From NCBI GenBank assembly GCA_950295325.1, contig OX485803.1:22818001-22878000 (forward strand): a DNA stretch of 60,000 nucleotides, written 5' to 3'. Each line of letters begins with the position of its first letter. The first letter of the stretch is position 1. The notes beneath the pieces are model-generated. The model did not search any database and was not told the DNA's origin. It worked only from the letters and a program-made list of their open reading frames with translations. The stretch is from Polytrichum commune. Taxonomy: Eukaryota > Streptophyta > Polytrichopsida > Polytrichales > Polytrichaceae. The translations under genes were made by a program, and so were the position numbers. Below, one piece after another: positions 38,131 to 46,620 of the stretch.

Positions 38131-38246
38131 GTTTGATGTTTTTGGTTGCATATATGGGTTTGAGAGAGACATCAAACTTTGATTGACATCTTTGATGTTA
38201 GGTTGGTTGTTTTTTTATATGCTCACATGTGTGTTGGTCTCTTAGG

Positions 38247-38985
38247 ATCCAAGTGAAGATGAGGATGTCCGCGAGGATGATGGAGATGGTGTTGAGGTTG
38301 TTGGTAATGGTGTCATGGCTCCTAGTGCTTTGCCTCTTTGGCCCGCAAAGGCTCCTCTGCAAGAGAAGGGATCATGGTTTCTTGTAAGTCATGTACACTT
38401 ATCATGTCTAGTTGCAACTTACAAGAAACACTTTGCAATTTATAGTTGTGGTAGGAAGAAATCACATAGCTTGGTCCAAGTAAAGTTTGGAAAACTTGGT
38501 ACGAAAAATATGTCATTCTCTACCTTAGGTTTCTTTGTGGAAGAGACACTTAAGAATAGGTTGAAAAGAGGTTTAAAGGAGATCAAGACAATAACTAGTA
38601 TTGATGAACACTCAACAAGGTATTGTTGCAATGTGAAGAGTTCATGGACCAATTGAAGGACACATTTGGCCATGCAACAATCCATCATTCATAGATGTTC
38701 CCTTGGTGGCACATCCAATGACTTGGATTCTCCTAAACATCCTCTCCGTGTGGGCAAGACTCTTCTCCCAAAAGTTCAAAGGTTCAGTAGAGAAGCTTGT
38801 GACAAAGTCAAAGGTGCTAGCGGCACAATCTAAGTCCTTTGTAGTTATATCCAACCACTTCACAAAGATGTGAGCAAGGATGAGTTGTTTTTGGCACAAG
38901 TAGAGAAAAGACATACAAAGGCACAAACCAATCTTGCTAGGTTAGATTTGGAGAAAGTTGGAGTTGAAATTACGAGTGAGTAGAT
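38247..38985 (+). pseudogene. coding-like relic, acidic then basic; possible Harbinger partner ORF
   Basis: After a CTCTTAG acceptor-like end, the plus strand reads DPSEDEDVREDDGDGVEVVG, later LKNRLKRGLKEIKTITSID. After frame changes it ends KDELFLAQVEKRHTKAQTNL then ARLDLEKVGVEITSE and a stop near 38983. An acidic linker followed by helical, Lys/Arg-rich sequence is consistent with the DNA-binding companion protein of PIF/Harbinger elements, but no Myb/SANT triplet of Trp is visible. Its closeness to the transposase relic at 39.4 kb prompts the suggestion, which is inference only. Confidence 0.3.
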
Positions 38986-39399
38986 GATATCGCAAAATTT
39001 GAAATTTTTTGTGAAGGCTAGAGACCTCGGAACTCTTGACTTTTGTGTTGTGTATTAATGAAAGTGCAACTCTTATTTGTGTAAGTGCAACTCATAAAAC
39101 ATATGTCAATTTACAGCTCATGTCCTATGCCAAAGTGCAACTCTTAACTTGTATGTCAAAGTATAGTTCTTGACTTGTATATGAAATTGTGGCTCTTGTT
39201 AAGTGTACGTGTTTGTTTTGTGTTAAGTGCAAGCATATGTGCAATTGGAGGCTTGCATGTGATGTCATTGATTGGTAAGTGCATTTGATGTTAGGTAACT
39301 TAAAGACGTTTAAGGACACAAGATGGATTGCACTGTACATACGACAAGGAAGTAAGATGACAAATAAGTCAATTCAAATGTGAGTAGATCTACATGTAT

Positions 39400-40340
39400 C
39401 CCTTAATTAAAGGTCTCCTTCCCACCCATCGTCGTTTTTGTCTTCATTCCAAATCCCCGCGTGATATGTGAAGTCTTGCCACCTATAGTGGAGTTCTTTG
39501 GTGAGGTAGTAGGATGACATAAATAATGGAGTGTGCTTGTTTGGTATTGTTAGATTGTTTGTAACTTTCATATGTCCAAGTCTACAAACGATATATTGAT
39601 CAATACCCTGATAGCAAGGCTTCCCAAAACATATTCAAATATCAATATATATGTGTAAAGTGAGCCCTTCAATTAGTGCCATTATAGTAGAACCATGGAT
39701 AGCCAAAGTCAACATAAATGAAAAATCCACAACAATCAACAATCACTACATTGTTGATAGAGTAATTTTTTATTTAATTTTTTTTCTTCTTCCGTTGAAA
39801 AACCTAATATGATTAGGGTCTTTGTAAGGTTGTCTTATCTTTACTAGTTTCTCATCTACGCATCCTAGACACCCCTCAAAGGATGGCAATTCCTCCCCTA
39901 ACTCCTCTATTTCAAATCTATCATGCCATTTAATTTTGTGAGTCAATGCCTCGTTCACATAGGATGCGACAATACAATGTCATCATTGAGTGCATTCTTT
40001 GCTCAATTCCAATGAAATGCTTTCAACATAGAAATGTTGTCATGTTTCAAGAACATAAGAATTAAAGAATCCTATGCTAAGGGGTGAGTTGACAAGGGCA
40101 CCCACCTTACATATCTTACTCGTGGTTCATGCATGTGCAACTACAGGGGGGTATACATGAAGGCAAAGGTCGTCCAATTTGTCAAGTGTGAAGGTTGTCA
40201 AATTTTTGGGTTGAGTAAAGGTACCTCTTGCACTCCCAACTGATCACAAACGTCTTTGATTGGATTTACATAGTGTTGCCCCCCTAGCTCTAACTCATTG
40301 GAGTTGAGGAACTCTGATGGGTTGCTTGCATTGAATGCTA
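39400..40340 (-). pseudogene. PIF/Harbinger-type (DDE) transposase pseudogene
   Basis: Minus strand, in order: FTLDKLDDLCLHVYPPVVAH (about 40200-40140), a KHDNISMLKAFHWN-like segment, then an open frame (39958-39770) with HKIKWHDRFEIEELGEELPS and GCLGCVDEKLVKIRQPYKDP then NHIRFFNGRRKK. After a stop comes NNVVIVDCCGFFIYVDFGYP, then a frame-shifted tail with PCYQGIDQYIVCRL. GC(L/V)G-x-(I/V)D-x-x-x-(V/I)xIR, NGR/NxK and the V-x-D-x-x-G-x-(F/I)-x-Y-x-x-x-G-x-P motif are hallmarks of the Harbinger DDE_Tnp_4 domain. The first catalytic Asp is visible (CVDE). Stops and frameshifts make it inactive. Confidence 0.8.
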
Positions 40341-41099
40341 ATGACAATAATAAGATAGTTTCTCAATCCCAATCGACAACCATCTCTTTGTCACTACTTG
40401 AAGAACTAGAGGAGGTTGAGCTAGATGATTTCAATCAACTTTCATCACTATTTGATGACAAACTCATACTCAATGCATACAAGGATGCTACTAAGAATAG
40501 ACACAAAAATAAACAAATACAAATAGGAAGAGGGTGTGGTTGTTGGCCACAAAGACCACTATGATCTTAGAAGCTAGTGTGGACACAAAAATCGATGAGA
40601 GAGGTTGATGGTTATTTGACATGGTTACATATAGAGTGTGGGAACACAAGAGCATATGACCATTTTTATGGTAAGGGATGTTGGAATCCCCATATTATAA
40701 TTGGGAATCATCATTTTAGAGTGCATGAATAAAGGGGAAACGTCCCTTACTGAACTAGAAAGTTGGGGACCAACGAGTACTAGTTGGGAATCAAAGAGCA
40801 ACAAATAAGAGCGAAGAAATCAATATCTAAGAATGTAGGGAACCAAGGAAGACCAACCATGGGAACCATGTCATAATTGGAGGTGCTAGCTAGATTTGGA
40901 CCCTACTTGTGGCGTCGGTGAAGGCTTATATGGCTAAGGGGGGGCGGGGATGGAAATTGAGTGCAAAAACAAAGGGGCATGGGGCATAATAATGAGGGAC
41001 GAGCTTTAACAACCACAAAATGGTTGATTAAGGGCAATCAAACATGTAATTAGGGTGGTGAAAATTGGATTACACTAACTAGCACAATTTGCGGTTACT
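40341..41099. other. intergenic, nothing recognised
   Basis: An 88-codon plus-strand frame (40298-40561) overlaps the transposase N-terminal region on the other strand and has no motif. The rest is AT-rich with a GGGGGGCGGGG patch near 40940. Confidence 0.55.
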
Positions 41100-41415
41100 A
41101 AACTAGGTGTGTATACTTATCCAAATTACACACCTACATTTGAGTGGTATGTGGTTAGGTGCAGCTCCAAGAATGGATACCAAAAATACATGCATAAAAA
41201 AAAATTGGATTGTTGTTCATAATACGATAACCATTTTATGATCAACATATTTGAGGAAGGGGACCTATGTGACCATTTAATGAGCATGTAGATTTTTACT
41301 TGATTATGAATAAAATGCTTGTATGAGCTCCGAAAATAAATGGCTATGGCCTCAATTTGAATTTGCTAACCATGTTGTATTAATTGTGTGTTTCAAGTTC
41401 TAAGAGAACCGCTCT
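41100..41415 (+). repeat. family G coding-derived repeat, copy 5
   Basis: Plus-strand translation gives TFEWYVVRCSSKNGYQKYMH (from about 41133), then after a frame break CDHLMSM matching the distal block. The order of blocks matches the 19.2 kb copy, in the opposite orientation. Confidence 0.58.
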
Positions 41416-41454
41416 AGTTAGGAAAAAATAACCATTTGAGGCCCATCTATCTTA

Positions 41455-41715
41455 GGGCCACATTACACGTGAGCTTGAGAGCCCTTGACATGTGATTTAC
41501 AAACACATGATTTGTTGAGAAACCAAAGATGGTCTAAGTTCACTTTACACTAGACCTTGAAGGCAGGAGGGACCCAAGAAATCTGCATGGATGGAAAATT
41601 TACATGGCATTCGACATGGCTACAAGCGGATATTGTTTCATGGTTTATTGGGTATTGCATTAGGCCCATCAAAAAGAGGCGGATCTAACACAAAGGCAAG
41701 GGTTGTGGGCTTTTT
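41455..41715. mobile_element. MITE family A, left part of a disrupted copy
   Basis: The left end GGGCCACATTACACGTGAGC is preceded by TTA (41452-41454). Shared internal words continue to about 41715. Family A-like sequence resumes near 42489 (GTGGTCCACCAACATGGTCC, TTCACACTAAGCTTGAGGGC), so the roughly 770 bp in between, which includes the hairpin array, may be an insertion into this copy. No clean junction duplication was found. Confidence 0.55.
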
Positions 41716-42054
41716 AAAATATATATTTTTGCCATTGGCTCTTAGAAATATTATATTACCATGGTGGAGACTATCACATTGTAGATAGTACAATCACAAG
41801 TGTACAAGAGACATTAGTAGTGTGAACTTTCAAACTTTGTACCTTAGAAAAGCTTCACAACTTAGCAACAAGATGGTGATTGCCTAGAGCTTGAACCACC
41901 TAACCATAGGCGAGAGACAAAAGATCCTCTCTCTTTCCTTGAGCTCCTTTTTATGCCAAAACACTACTTTTACTTTCTATTTTCATTTAGTAGAAGTCTT
42001 CAATCCATAGTTCTACTATGAATATTCTATACTTGGCTCATTCACAACCATCTA

Positions 42055-42374
42055 GTTGGAATTGTCTGGTTCCAACTTGATTCATTTATTCAATGTTGAG
42101 AGTTGTCTAGCTCTAATGAACAACACCCATGCATTGGGAGTTGTCTAACTCCAATTCATATTTTATAGTAAAAATGTCTAACTCCAACATGAAGATCGTC
42201 CATGGAGAGGTGCCTAACTCCCTATTGGAGTTGTCTAATTCTAATGCAAATATTTTCCATCGGGAGTTGTCTAACTCCAATGCACAATTCCTTCATGGGT
42301 TGTCTAGCCTTTTCCACCATTCTTTCTTGAGTTATCTTACTCATTTCTTTATTTGGAGTTGTCTAACCCCAAAT
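42055..42374. repeat. array of about ten short hairpin motifs (stem-GTCT-stem)
   Basis: Units centred on TTGTCTAA occur near 42065, 42106, 42144, 42175, 42213, 42234, 42270, 42303, 42335 and 42362. The stems differ but stay paired: GTTGGAA/TTCCAAC (42055-42076), AGAGTT/AGCTCT (42099-42114), GGAGTT/AACTCC (42137-42152 and 42263-42278), ATTGGAGTT/AATTCTAAT with two G-T pairs (42224-42245), TGAGT/ACTCA (42328-42343), and ATTTGG-GTT/AAC-CCAAAT (42351-42374). The units at 42175 and 42213 are degenerate. The repeat also creates the open frame at 42129-42530 (recurring ELSNSN), which I do not call a gene. Confidence 0.8.
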
Positions 42375-42608
42375 ACCATTTGCTCACAAGCTCAATACAA
42401 CAATGCACAATTAGTTTTTTTTGTCTTGCTTAATCAATCAATAAATCTCTTAATCAAGGTATATTACAAAGACCCGAACTTGAACATATGTTGTGGTCCA
42501 CCAACATGGTCCACTTTCACTTCACACTAAGCTTGAGGGCCCATCAATTATAGAATATGATTTCTATGTCCTACATAACAATTGTTGAATGATTTGAAAG
42601 GACCCTTA

Positions 42609-43197
42609 AGGCCACTTCACACATGCGCCAAGAGCCGTGCCCTTGTAATGGTGAGGACCCTTGACTCTCATCCAAAGGCCGTACCATGGGTGTTGGGAAA
42701 GTTGTTTTGTGTAGTCACGGGCCCTCAAGCATAGTGTAAAGTGTGAATGGACCATGTTGCGGAACCATTGCATATTTTGTTGGAGGAAAAAGAGGGGAGG
42801 ATTTGGTTTAATACAATGTGTCCCAAAACTTTATCAATTTAAGAGAATTACTTGGTGGTGTTTGTATGTCTTGGAATATGTTTTGGAATATGTTTTGGAA
42901 TATGTTATGAAATATGCCCTACAATCTATCATGAAATCTGTCATGCTGGAAAAATATTGAAAAAGTCACGGTCTTCCGGAATTTGTGTCAGGCCCACCTC
43001 TTGGAGGTGGGTCTGGTGCAAGTTCCGGTAGACCATGCACCCTTATCCACAACCTGCCATGTAGGACTCCATGTAGACTTTTCATCCACGAAAATTTCTT
43101 TGGGCCTTCAAACTTGGACGGTCTCCGCCTTTTCGACCAATGAGAGCTCTTACATTGCCATGGTCACGGGCCTATAGCCTTGTGTGTGAAGTGGCCC
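42609..43197. mobile_element. MITE family A, complete 589-bp copy
   Basis: The left end AGGCCACTTCACACATGCG is preceded by TTA (42606-42608). The right end read inward, GGGCCACTTCACACACAAGG, is flanked by TTA (43198-43200). It is a sister of 12245-12820, same orientation and interior. It differs by a local expansion of TGGAATATGTTT units (about 42870-42910). The core palindrome (about 42974-43028) has CCGGAATTTGTGTCA and its partner around CCACCTC-TT-GGAGGTGG. Confidence 0.92.
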
Positions 43198-43549
43198 TTA
43201 GATTCCAATGATCACGGCTCTTGGTCCATGAGTGAAAGATGGGGGTCCACGATCCAAGAACACATGGACCGAGTTGAGACAAAATGAACCCTTGAACCAA
43301 ACCCTCCCTTGGACTCTACCTTCCAAAATGGTTCTCCAAAACACGAGCTCTCCTTCAAGCCTCATTTAAAAAAATTCGGACCATCAATGTTTCCCTCCAA
43401 AAAGATGCCATGTAGGAGACACCTCACTCTACCTCCTCTTGGTCTTGAACCCTCATCTAAAGGCATGCAATCCAATTTACACCTCTCGGCCAATAGGAAG
43501 TCCAATTCGTTGAACCCTCCCCCTTGAACCACCATCCAAAACGCCCCCT

Positions 43550-43886
43550 CAAGACCACTTCACACATGAGACTAAAGGCCCATGACCATCTCATTCTTAA
43601 ACCTCTCATTGGTCAAAAAGGCTTAAACCGTCCAAGTTCACTCCGCACTAGAAGGTGAAAGCTTAAGCCCCCAAACACGTTCTCACATATAAAAAACCTA
43701 CGTGAATTCCTACATGACAAACCATGAATAACACTTCACAACCTGCCGGATTTTATGTCAAGCCCGCCTCCAAAAGACAAACCTAACACAACTTCCGACA
43801 TACCATGAAAAACCAAGACCCCTCACAACTACATGGTCACAACCCTTGCCCCGTGTGTGACGAGGTGGCATTAGAGCGCTCCCTTA
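43550..43886. mobile_element. MITE family A, decayed copy interrupted by a duplication
   Basis: The left end AAGACCACTTCACACATGAG, the internal words CTCTCATTGGTC and AACCGTCCAAGTTCACT, and a diverged core palindrome (about 43744-43800) are present. The right-end region GTGTGTGACGAGGTGGC (about 43854-43870) belongs to the segment that was tandemly duplicated (second copy at about 45044-45060). Confidence 0.65.
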
Positions 43887-44280
43887 GGGCCGGTTTACAC
43901 TACGGTGGAGAAGGCCTCCAGTCGGTCAAGAATGCTTGGCCAAGCCATGGTTATATGAGGCAAATGGTGGATGTGCCAGAGAAGAATTAAAGGCAATAAA
44001 ATATTTTTATTGAGTTGGGCTTCTCTGGAGGAGGAGTTTCTTGTCCGGCCTCTTGAGGCCGGACAAGAAACTCCGCCTCTGGAGAAGCCCAACTCCAAAA
44101 AGTGCCGCCATGTAGGCGGCCATGTCATTTTATCATCCATGAGAAAAGTTCACCACCATTGTTTTCTTCACCTAGTGTAAACACCCACCGGTCAAGAGTT
44201 GCATTTTCGACCAATCACAATTGAGAAACGCCCTTTTTTTCATGACCGGTGGACTTCTCCACCGTAGTGTAAACCGGCCC
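43887..44280. mobile_element. MITE family B, copy 2, 394 bp, near-pristine
   Basis: The terminal inverted repeats are perfect over 27 bp, starting GGGCCGGTTTACACTACGGT and continuing GGAGAAG. TTA flanks both ends (43884-43886 and 44281-44283). The right copy of the local duplication has one TTA at the matching position, confirming the target duplication. The interior holds a 41-bp-arm hairpin (44012-44052 with 44055-44095, two-base loop, about four mismatches) with GTCCGGCCTC-TT-GAGGCCGGAC at its tip. Confidence 0.95.
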
Positions 44281-44361
44281 TTAGTGTAGTGTTGGGGTAG
44301 TTCCACGTTCTAAGGCACAACATGACCTAATTCCAAAACATTGTATTAACGCGATTTCGCC

Positions 44362-44857
44362 TCAGGGAGTGCACTATTCATTAAAACCAAGCATCACGTG
44401 CGTGCATGCCCCTTATTAAAATACCCTTGTATACATTTGTTTTTTTGCTAAAATCAAGCAATATACTTACAAATCTCATTGCTTCAAAATACATTTCCAT
44501 ACGTACACAAGGGTCCAAAAACAAATACAGAAATTGTATATAACATGTGTACAAATATTTGGAAATGCAAAAATATGGCCCTATTATATGTATAATATCA
44601 AATCATGGATTTTTAGTTATAAAGTCGTTACTTAGTGGATGAAAAAACACATGATTCTTGGTCCAGGTCTGACTTGAACGCGTAAACGCGTAAATGCGTA
44701 CTTTACATATATTTTTCTATAGCCTCATGTATATCTACTTCTTGCTTAATAGCAATATGTCTCTTGTATGTACATTTTGTACATGCTTTTTAAAAATAAT
44801 ACCCCTTTTGTGCACCCACGTGTATAAATACAGTACTTGAACAGTGCACTCCCTGGG
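44362..44857. mobile_element. MITE-like insertion, 496 bp, 9-bp target duplication
   Basis: The ends are CAGGGAGTGCACTATTCA and, read inward from the right, CAGGGAGTGCACTGTTCA (17 of 18 identical). One extra base on the left and two on the right separate these from the 9-bp GATTTCGCC repeats at 44353-44361 and 44858-44866. The matching right-copy site has a single GATTTCGCC (45147-45155). CAGGG ends recall hAT elements (8-bp duplication) and the 9-bp duplication recalls Mutator-like elements, so the superfamily is left open. Non-coding, AT-rich interior. Confidence 0.88.
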
Positions 44858-45264
44858 GATTTCGCCGATCAATCGCGCCCTCCCCTCACCATTATCCACG
44901 ACAACTCCAAACTTGCCGGGGGGACATGCATCAAGAGTCATCAAGGAAGGGGTGATTTAAAACGACCCACCCCACCCCACAACTTCCGACATACCATGGA
45001 AAACCAAGGTCCCTCACAACTACATGGTCACGGCCCTTGGCCCGTGTGTGACGAGGTGGCGTTAGAGCGCCCCCTTAGTGTAGTGTTGGGGTAGTTCCAC
45101 GTTCTAAGGCACAACGTGACCTAATTCCAAAACACTGTATTAACGCGATTTCGCCGGTCAATCGCGCTCTCCCCTCACCATTATCCACAACAACTCCAAA
45201 CTTGCCGGGGGACATGCACCAAGAGTCATCAAAGGAAGGGATCAATTAAAACGAGCCACCCCAT

Positions 45265-45286
45265 CCCCCCCCCCCCCCCCCCCCCC
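45265..45286 (+). repeat. 22-nt poly-C tract
   Basis: An uninterrupted C run at the end of the right duplication copy, followed by further C-rich sequence to about 45300. Length may be uncertain in the assembly. Confidence 0.9.
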
Positions 45287-45299
45287 ACCCCCCACCCCA

Positions 45300-45735
45300 C
45301 CAGGTATGTAGCAAGCAAGCATGCAGGCAGCTGCTGCTGCGAAGAAGGCCGCTTGCCCTGCCCTGCCCTGCCCTGCCGCCTGCAGCCGCCATGCGACCAT
45401 CCACTCCCAGCGCAGCCAGCAGACACGGACGCCTCTCATCATAGCCCTAGCCCCAGCGTAGACCGGCAGGTACCCAGGTGGCCCCCCAGCCCGCCTGGTA
45501 CCAACTGCCCCCCGCGGCCCCTCCGGCCAGCTCGACAACTGGGCGCCTGGGGCCCGCCAGCGAGGCACCTACTCCGCCCGGGTAGGCAGTGGCGTAGGGG
45601 GTCTACGGGCTCTGGCCTTCGTACTGATTGGCACACACGTGGACCCCACCAGGAGATGTGATGGGACCCGCCAGCTCGCTGCTTTTGGTGGGGCAGTTTA
45701 GTATGGTAGGTAGGAGCGTAGGGTCCTCTGAGGCG
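45300..45735. other. GC- and CpG-rich block upstream of DPE2
   Basis: GC rises sharply here compared with the AT-rich regions on either side. A GCCCT pentamer repeat lies at about 45355-45376. Long overlapping frames on both strands are a by-product of low stop-codon density in GC-rich sequence. It could be a promoter-proximal island of DPE2. Confidence 0.5.
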
Positions 45736-45900
45736 GGGCCTATATATTCGCTTACTCAGTAGTCGTCAGGGACCCTGTAGCGGACGTTCTAATTCCGGTC
45801 CCTGCGTTTGTGAATAAATACGCCTTCCTTGTTTCGTTGGAGCCTTCTTTCATTCGCTTCACTTCCCTGGACGAGGCGCTCTCGATCTCCTCTCCCTTCT
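45650..45900 (+). promoter_or_regulatory. putative DPE2 core promoter region; LTR-like layout
   Basis: TATATATT lies at 45741-45748 within GGGGCCTATATATTCG, so transcription would be expected to start near 45770-45780. A CT-rich leader follows (about 45885-45940). Only about 70 bp after the TATA box is an AATAAA (45813-45818). TATA then AATAAA this close, after a GC-rich segment, is also the layout of an LTR's U3-R. I cannot choose between a plain promoter and a solo LTR that now serves as promoter. Confidence 0.45.
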
Positions 45901-46387
45901 CTTCTCCCCTCCTTACCTCCCTCTTCTCCCGTCTCCCTCTTCGGGGCTGCTGGTTGTTTCTATTTTCTGTTTCCGTCGGCGAAGCCCTGCTGCACTTGAG
46001 AGGATAAGTGTAGTATTTTTTTTTGGCGCTCTGCTTGTTTGTATTTTGAGGCGGCACGACGTGCTCTCAGATCTGCATCTGGTGGAGGAGTACTCGTGGG
46101 GATAATTCGGGAGAGGTGTTGGTGTCGTTGTTGTTGTGGGAAGAGGAGGAAGAGGAAGAGGAGTTGTTGTTCAACATTTGTGGTCGTCGTGGAACTTTGT
46201 TGGACGGTAGTGGCGGTGTGGCCGGCGGTGCGTGGCACTAAAGGACGCGGCCGTGGTAGGCCGCAACAAACGACGTTCGTTTGCTGTTAAAACAGTGTAA
46301 AAAAAATAAATTCAAAGCGTGTAAGAAGCACGTGGAGAGCGACGATGATTTAAGAGGAACGAGTGATTTAAGAGAAAAGGCTTGTAA

Positions 46388-46456
46388 ATGCCATTGGCGT
46401 CAGTGTTTGTGGCGGACTCTGTTGTTAATTCCTCTGATTTGAACTCTCCCCCTTAG
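46388..46456 (+). other. possible upstream ORF in the DPE2 leader
   Basis: ATG at 46388 opens 22 codons (MPLASVFVADSVVNSSDLNS..) to a TAG at 46454-46456, 164 bp before the DPE2 ATG. If the transcript starts at the TATA box near 45741 and this part is not spliced out, scanning ribosomes would meet this frame (and a three-codon ATG-ATT-TAA at about 46345) first. Seen in sequence; regulatory meaning is inference. Confidence 0.35.
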
Positions 46457-46620
46457 TATTTTACGCCGACCACACTACTTGCCTTGAGCTTCTCACGGGC
46501 TATTCTCACTCGTTAGTGACACGTTCCTTCCTTTTAACGGTCCATTTTGTCCATTCTATCGGTCCACTGATTTCAGATCGTCGGGTAACAGTAGTTGTTG
46601 TTAAGGTTGTACCAATAGCA

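Larger units (their letters stand above)
43787..45266 (+). repeat. direct tandem duplication of a ~289-bp unit, left copy with two insertions
   Basis: The left copy spans 43787-44977 and the right copy 44978-45266. Both start CACAACTTCCGACATACCAT and end in AAAACGA(C/G)CCACCCCA. Subtracting the 394-bp insertion plus its TTA (397 bp) and the 496-bp insertion plus its 9-bp duplication (505 bp) from the left copy (1,191 bp) leaves 289 bp, the length of the right copy. A hand comparison of the first 100 bp gives about eight differences. The right copy is therefore an internal empty site for both insertions. Confidence 0.9.

Noticed and set aside
45229-45661. Long frames on both strands upstream of DPE2
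   Set aside because: GC- and C-rich sequence has few stop codons; frames overlap on opposite strands and contain poly-Gly or poly-Pro from the C tract, with no recognisable domain.
46516-46620. N-terminal extension of DPE2 from a GTG at 46516
   Set aside because: Plant nuclear genes start at ATG; the first in-frame ATG is 46621 and the protein then aligns with CBM20 at the expected distance.
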